Below the pieces are notes generated by a model. That model was not told the DNA's origin. It saw nothing but the letters and a program-made list of their open reading frames with translations, and did no database searches. DNA of 64,000 nt from Izhakiella capsodis. GTDB lineage: Bacteria > Pseudomonadota > Gammaproteobacteria > Enterobacterales > Enterobacteriaceae. The position numbers and the translations under genes are program-made. Location: positions 310,001 through 374,000 of the forward strand of contig NZ_FOVC01000001.1 in the NCBI RefSeq assembly GCF_900115045.1, read 5' to 3'. Below, piece after piece: positions 59,548 through 64,000 of this stretch; position 1 is the first letter of the stretch; every line of letters starts with the position of its first letter.

Positions 59548-60198
59548 TTAACAGTTAGTTGAGTGCGACATTAATCGGTCTAGCATCTTTTTCGCCTCGC
59601 CAGTGAGACGGGCGCGAGAAAACATCAATTGCAGGCGACCACCGCCAACCTGGCGCCAGAGCACTGCGGAACGCATACCGGCCAGTAATGACGCCCGCAC
59701 TTTGCTTTGCAGCTGTGCATTTTGCAGCATGGCCGATGACCCGGTAACCTGAATACGGGGCCCGAGTGGGCTAATGACGTCAACGTAGATGCCAGCCATC
59801 GCGCTAAGAAGGGTGGGTGACATTAACTCGTAGTGAGCCAGTTGACGATCCAGCTGAGCGATACGCTGACCAAGTTCGTCCAGGGCATTCTGATTTTTAC
59901 TTAATTTGCTTTCCAGCATCATCAGACTCAGGGTATAGCGTGTCAGCTCAGCGCCAGCTCCCTGTCGGCCGCTACTGTTGAACACGGCCAATAGCGTTTC
60001 AAGTCCTGGGCGCAGATTAGCTTCATCGTTGCCGAAAACTGCCAGGGTTGATGAGGGGCTGAGATCCAGCAGGCTGCTCAACGAAACGTTCAGCGCCTGC
60101 TGATCACAATGTCCATGATGTGCCAGCTGCTGTACCAGATGGGCAGCCTGGCAAACCCCGGCCAGCGCCAGAGTAATTTCATAATAGTTTTTTGCCAT
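59548..60198 (-). CDS. hflD: HflD (YcfC), high-frequency lysogenisation factor homologue
   Basis: 216-residue membrane-associated protein that in E. coli binds phage lambda CII and favours its degradation; its housekeeping role is unclear. Family blocks: MAKNYYEITLALAGVCQAAHL, LLDLSPSSTLAVFG, GGRQLMFSRARL-like ending (GGGRLQLMFSRARLTGEA). The ATG at 60198 matches the family start and has a GGGAGC site; an upstream extension would overlap mnmA. It lies between mnmA and purB as in E. coli. Confidence 0.94.
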   Translation of the reverse strand: MAKNYYEITLALAGVCQAAHLVQQLAHHGHCDQQALNVSLSSLLDLSPSSTLAVFGNDEANLRPGLETLLAVFNSSGRQGAGAELTRYTLSLMMLESKLSKNQNALDELGQRIAQLDRQLAHYELMSPTLLSAMAGIYVDVISPLGPRIQVTGSSAMLQNAQLQSKVRASLLAGMRSAVLWRQVGGGRLQLMFSRARLTGEAKKMLDRLMSHSTNC

Positions 60199-60233
60199 GT
60201 TTGTTTGCTCCCTTAGCGGCCGGTGTAAATTAC

Positions 60234-61343
60234 TTAGGCGTCGACCAGCGGTAAACGCTGTTCGATAATGCCGCCGCCAAGACACACTTCATCCAGATAA
60301 AACACCGCCGACTGGCCGGGAGTAACCGCGGCGACAGGCACGTCGAAACGTACCTCGATACGGTCCTCCCCCAGCGGCGTTACATCGCATGGAATATCGG
60401 CCTGGCGATAACGTGTCTTAACCGTACAGCGTAATGGGGCGCTCAGTGGCTGGCGATCAATCCAATGCAGTTGTTGAGCGATAAGACCGACCGACATCAG
60501 CCGCGGATGGTCAGCGCCCTGAGCAACAATCAATTGGTTGTTGGCGAGATCTTTATCGACCACATACCAGGGTTCATCGCGGGCATCTTTCATGCCGCCA
60601 ATGCCAAGCCCTTTGCGCTGGCCGAGAGTATGGTACATCAGTCCCTGATGCTCTCCCACAATGTCGCCATCAATGCTGAGGATCGCACCGGGTTGCGCCG
60701 GTATATAACGGCCGAGAAAATCGCGAAACTTACGCTCGCCTATAAAACAGATGCCGGTTGAGTCTTTTTTCTTTGCGGTAATCAATTGCTGCGCTTCGGC
60801 CAGAAGGCGTACTTCCGGTTTGTTTAATTCGCCGACCGGAAATAAACTTTGGGTCAGCTGCTGGTGGCTCAGTGTATAAAGGAAATAGCTTTGATCCTTG
60901 TTCTCATCGAGCCCGCGTAGCAGCGCACCTTTGCCATTGTTGTCAGCACGGCGAACGTAGTGTCCGGTGGCGATAAAATCGGCCCCCAGATCTTCAGCGG
61001 CATACTCAAGAAAGGCTTTAAATTTGATCTCTTTGTTGCAAAGAATATCCGGGTTTGGCGTGCGGCCCGCTTTATATTCGGCAAGAAAATGTTCGAAGAC
61101 ATTATCCCAGTATTCGGCGGCGAAATTAATGGTATGTAGCGGAATGTTCAGCTTGTCGCATACCGCCTGGGCATCGGCCAGATCTTCCGCGGAAGTACAG
61201 TACTCCTCACCGTCATCTTCTTCCCAGTTCTTCATGAACAGACCTTCCACCTGGTATCCCTGCTGAAGCAGTAACCAGGCGGATACAGAGGAATCAACGC
61301 CGCCGGACATTCCGACGATCACTTTTTTCTGGCTGTCAGACAT
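60234..61343 (-). CDS. mnmA: tRNA 2-thiouridine(34) synthase MnmA
   Basis: 369-residue thiouridylase that uses ATP and TusE-bound sulfur to make s2U34 in tRNA Lys/Glu/Gln. PP-loop motif VGMSGGVDSSVSAW, catalytic Cys pair in NPDILCNKEIKF and DSTGICFIGERKF, and the C-terminal beta-barrel with LDEVCLGGGII. The partner modification enzyme TrhO (other U34 tRNAs) starts the window. First of the mnmA-hflD-purB unit; nudJ lies 57 bases upstream. Confidence 0.97.
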   Translation of the reverse strand: MSDSQKKVIVGMSGGVDSSVSAWLLLQQGYQVEGLFMKNWEEDDGEEYCTSAEDLADAQAVCDKLNIPLHTINFAAEYWDNVFEHFLAEYKAGRTPNPDILCNKEIKFKAFLEYAAEDLGADFIATGHYVRRADNNGKGALLRGLDENKDQSYFLYTLSHQQLTQSLFPVGELNKPEVRLLAEAQQLITAKKKDSTGICFIGERKFRDFLGRYIPAQPGAILSIDGDIVGEHQGLMYHTLGQRKGLGIGGMKDARDEPWYVVDKDLANNQLIVAQGADHPRLMSVGLIAQQLHWIDRQPLSAPLRCTVKTRYRQADIPCDVTPLGEDRIEVRFDVPVAAVTPGQSAVFYLDEVCLGGGIIEQRLPLVDA

Positions 61344-61400
61344 GGGTCATACTCAAGATTAAGGTCGTACACGCGACCGCGAAAAAGGCGGCATAGTCTA

Positions 61401-61877
61401 TCATGCGTAGCTGGCCTGCGCATCTTCGTTAAATGGCCACTGGAAGGCGCTTAACATACTCAATGGGTAGCGCACGCCCTGTTGATAAATACGCAGGCTT
61501 TCGGCAACCAGCGGTGAACGTAACTTTTTACCGGCATTAACGATTTCTTCGGCGCTCAGCCACCAGCCGCAGTCGATATCGCGATCGTTGGGGTGGGGCT
61601 CAATTCGCCGGGGCAGATCGAGGGCAAAAAGAAAGCGCAGAAAGGGCGTATTATCCGGGGCGATCCATTGATGAAGGTGCAAAAATACCTGTGGAACCGC
61701 CTCAATACCGGTTTCTTCGTACAGCTCACGCACGGCAGCCTGGAGTAGCGTTTCATCGGCCTCAAGGTGGCCTGCAGGTTGATTCCAGGTCGGACGGCCT
61801 CGTACCCGCTCTTCTACCACTAAAAAAAGATTTTCAGCTTGCACCACGGTAGCGACCGTGACGTGGGGTTTAAACAT
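61401..61877 (-). CDS. nudJ: Nudix phosphatase NudJ (YmfB)
   Basis: 158-residue Nudix hydrolase; E. coli NudJ removes phosphate from HMP-PP and nucleoside di/triphosphates. The Nudix box GHLEADETLLQAAVRELYEE followed by TGI has all consensus residues. N-terminal FKPHVTVATVVQAENLFLVVEE. Leftward, upstream of mnmA, as in E. coli. Confidence 0.95.
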   Translation of the reverse strand: MFKPHVTVATVVQAENLFLVVEERVRGRPTWNQPAGHLEADETLLQAAVRELYEETGIEAVPQVFLHLHQWIAPDNTPFLRFLFALDLPRRIEPHPNDRDIDCGWWLSAEEIVNAGKKLRSPLVAESLRIYQQGVRYPLSMLSAFQWPFNEDAQASYA

Positions 61878-61953
61878 GTTAGCGCTCCTAAGAAAGAAGT
61901 AGCTTTCGACAGTAGCAGAGTCTCCGACAGTTCTGAAGCCCGCGACTTTCTGG

Positions 61954-62553
61954 TTAGGTTAACTCCTGCCACTTGCCGCAGGCCAGTTTTCCCAGGCTGT
62001 ATTCGCCCAGCGCATAGCGAATTAACCGCAACGTCGGGAAGCCAATATGTGCCGTCATCCGTCGGATCTGACGATTACGCCCTTCATATAAGGTTATTTT
62101 CAGCCAGCTGGTGGGGATCGATTTTCTTTCACGGATCGGCGGCTGGCGGGGCCAGAGCCAGCCGGGAGCGCTGACTAGCTCCACCGATGCAGGTAGCGTC
62201 GGACCATCTTTGAGATTAACGCCATCGCGTAGCCGCTGCAGTGGGGATTCGTCGGGTTCACCCTCAACCTGAACGTAATAAATCTTACCGGTTCGTTTAC
62301 CCGGCAGCGTCAGCCGGGCTTGCAGCGCACCGTCATTCGTCAGCACCATCAGGCCCTCACTGTCTCGATCCAGGCGGCCAGCAGCATAAATACCGGCAAT
62401 GTCTATGTAATCTTTTAGCGTGGCGCGGCCAAGTTGATCGGTAAATTGCGGCAGCACATCGTAAGGTTTATTGAACAGTACCACCCGCGGCAGAGCGTTG
62501 ACTTGTGCATTTGGCGGAGGCTTACGGCTGTAACGTTGAGGTTTATAATTCAT
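61954..62553 (-). CDS. rluE: 23S rRNA pseudouridine(2457) synthase RluE
   Basis: 199-residue RsuA-family synthase without an S4 domain. Core motifs: VVLFNKPYDVLPQFTD, the catalytic Asp in AAGRLDRDSEGLMVLTNDG, LPGKRTGKIYYVQVEG, and ITLYEGRNRQIRRMTAHIG. Slightly shorter at the N-terminus than E. coli RluE (217 in that species). Divergent from icd. Confidence 0.95.
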   Translation of the reverse strand: MNYKPQRYSRKPPPNAQVNALPRVVLFNKPYDVLPQFTDQLGRATLKDYIDIAGIYAAGRLDRDSEGLMVLTNDGALQARLTLPGKRTGKIYYVQVEGEPDESPLQRLRDGVNLKDGPTLPASVELVSAPGWLWPRQPPIRERKSIPTSWLKITLYEGRNRQIRRMTAHIGFPTLRLIRYALGEYSLGKLACGKWQELT

Positions 62554-62701
62554 AAGCGACGCTTTTCACCTATCTCTGCAGTAACGGTTAATCGGCGCAT
62601 TATAGCTTAGCGGCGAGGAGATTGGCGCGAAGATAATATTCAAGTAGTATTGACGAGCATCTTACAAATCATTAACAAAAGATCGCTCTAAGGAGAAGTT
62701 A

Positions 62702-63952
62702 ATGGAAAGCAAAGTGGTTGTTCCGTCGGAAGGTAAAAAAATCACCCTGGAACAGGGCAAACTCAACGTACCAAATAATCCTGTTATCCCGTTTATAGAA
62801 GGGGATGGCATTGGTGTTGACGTCTCGCCTGTGATGATCAAAGTGGTGGATGCCGCCGTACAGAAAGCTTACAAGGGCGAGCGTAAAATCTCCTGGATGG
62901 AAATTTACACGGGTGAGAAGTCCGTTGAGCTATACGGGCAGAATGTCTGGCTACCCCAGGAGACCCTCGATCTGATTAAAGAGTACCGCGTCGCCATCAA
63001 AGGCCCATTGACCACGCCGGTTGGCGGTGGTATCCGCTCTCTGAACGTTGCCCTGCGCCAGCAGCTGGATCTTTACATCTGTCTGCGTCCGGTTCGTTAT
63101 TATAAAGGTACGCCAAGCCCGGTAAAACGCCCTGAAGATACTGATATGATCATCTTCCGTGAAAACTCAGAAGATATCTACGCGGGGATTGAATGGAAAG
63201 CCGGTACGGCTGAAGCGGATAAAGTAATCAAATTCCTGCGTGAAGAGATGGGCGTGAAGAAAATTCGTTTTGCCCAGCAGTGTGGTATCGGTATCAAACC
63301 TTGTTCTGAAGAAGGCACTAAGCGTCTGGTACGTGCAGCAATTGAATACGCTATCACTAACGATCGTGACTCTGTGACCCTGGTCCATAAAGGGAATATC
63401 ATGAAGTTCACCGAAGGGGCGTTCAAGGACTGGGGCTATCAGCTGGCGCGTGAAGAATTTGGTGGAGAGCTGATTGACGGCGGTCCGTGGATTAAGGTCA
63501 AAAATCCAAAAACCGGCAAAGACATTGTGATAAAAGATGTGATTGCCGACGCCTTCCTGCAGCAGATCCTGCTGCGTCCGGCTGAGTATGATGTTATTGC
63601 CTGTATGAATCTGAACGGGGATTACATTTCTGATGCGCTTGCGGCACAGGTTGGTGGTATCGGTATTGCACCTGGTGCCAATATCGGTGATGAATGCGCG
63701 CTCTTTGAAGCGACGCACGGTACGGCACCTAAGTATGCCGGTCAGGATAAAGTAAATCCGGGCTCAGTTATTCTTTCCGCTGAAATGATGCTGCGTCACA
63801 TGGGCTGGACAGAAGCCGCCGACTTAATTGTTAAAGGAATGGAAGGGGCGATTGCCGCCAAAACCGTGACCTATGACTTTGAACGTTTGATGGACGGCGC
63901 TAAGCTGCTGAAATGCTCAGAGTTTGGCGATGCTATCGTTAAAAATATGTAA
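62702..63952 (+). CDS. icd: Isocitrate dehydrogenase (NADP) Icd
   Basis: 416-residue TCA-cycle enzyme, same length as E. coli. The phosphorylation-site Ser113 is in GGGIRSLNVALRQ (controlled by AceK), with substrate Arg residues in this loop and LRPVRYY; NADP-specificity residues follow ATHGTAPKYAGQDKVNPGS. AAGGAG lies just before the ATG. The 3' end is the integration site used by e14/phage 21 in E. coli; here it reads smoothly to the stop with no visible att duplication before the window ends. Confidence 0.98.
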   Translation: MESKVVVPSEGKKITLEQGKLNVPNNPVIPFIEGDGIGVDVSPVMIKVVDAAVQKAYKGERKISWMEIYTGEKSVELYGQNVWLPQETLDLIKEYRVAIKGPLTTPVGGGIRSLNVALRQQLDLYICLRPVRYYKGTPSPVKRPEDTDMIIFRENSEDIYAGIEWKAGTAEADKVIKFLREEMGVKKIRFAQQCGIGIKPCSEEGTKRLVRAAIEYAITNDRDSVTLVHKGNIMKFTEGAFKDWGYQLAREEFGGELIDGGPWIKVKNPKTGKDIVIKDVIADAFLQQILLRPAEYDVIACMNLNGDYISDALAAQVGGIGIAPGANIGDECALFEATHGTAPKYAGQDKVNPGSVILSAEMMLRHMGWTEAADLIVKGMEGAIAAKTVTYDFERLMDGAKLLKCSEFGDAIVKNM

Positions 63953-64000
63953 GCAATTACGGTAATATATGGCCAACATGATTTGTTGATTTTATGTTGG

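Noticed and set aside
1..64000. CRISPR arrays, insertion sequences, tRNA/rRNA genes, prophage or defence islands
   Set aside because: Read through for each; no repeats with regular spacers, transposase, integrase, RNA gene or defence-type gene set was seen.

Overview
This window is a chromosomal segment of a gammaproteobacterium of the order Enterobacterales. Nearly every gene has a clear Escherichia/Salmonella counterpart, and the order follows the E. coli 23-26 min region: trhO, solA-bssS-dinI-pyrC-yceB, rimJ-mviM-murJ, the flg cluster, rne/rluC, the yceD-rpmF-plsX-fab-acpP cluster, pabC to holB, hinT to ndh, mfd, lolCDE, cobB, pepT, roxA, phoPQ, purB, hflD, mnmA, nudJ, rluE, icd. Protein divergence, and the loss of several genes that E. 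coli has here (grxB-mdtH, yceH, ptsG-fhuE, bhsA-ldtC, nagK), suggest a plant- or environment-associated relative such as the Erwinia/Pantoea group. That placement is an inference; no rRNA or typing marker is present.

Layout. 1-7.6 kb: 3' part of trhO, a ProP-like osmolyte symporter, solA, bssS, a small unrecognised and possibly frameshifted gene, SOS-controlled dinI, pyrC and the lipoprotein gene yceB. 7.6-10.8 kb: rimJ, mviM, murJ. 10.9-22.6 kb: the flagellar rod/hook/ring cluster, with flgN-flgM-flgA leftward and flgB to flgL rightward, an FlhDC-type site between flgA and flgB, and sigma-28 promoters before flgM and flgK. 22.7-27.6 kb: rne with its long conserved leader, divergent from rluC. 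27.6-38.9 kb: yceF, then yceD-rpmF-plsX-fabH-fabD-fabG-acpP-fabF and pabC-mltG-tmk-holB-ycfH. 39-45.3 kb: hinT-ycfL-lpoB-thiK-nagZ-ycfP, ndh with an FNR site, ycfJ. 45.4-54.6 kb: mfd, lolCDE, cobB, pepT. 54.7-62.6 kb: a leftward block roxA, phoQ-phoP, purB-hflD-mnmA, nudJ, rluE. 62.7-64 kb: icd.

The genes are mostly core housekeeping: flagellar assembly, RNA decay and pseudouridylation, type II fatty-acid synthesis, peptidoglycan synthesis and recycling (murJ, mltG, lpoB, nagZ), lipoprotein sorting, Mg2+/acid sensing, purine synthesis and tRNA U34 modification (trhO, mnmA). Regulatory sites readable directly include a LexA box at dinI, FNR-type sites at ndh and pepT, a PhoP box at phoP, a PurR operator inside purB, and a pyrC leader able to sequester its own ribosome-binding site.

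I found no CRISPR array, insertion sequence, prophage, toxin-antitoxin or defence island, tRNA or rRNA, and no convincing undescribed multi-gene system. The items most worth a second look are the small possibly broken gene at 4.5-4.8 kb, an inner-membrane-type sorting signal on YceB, a divergent PhoQ sensor domain, the ProP paralogue and the missing neighbours.
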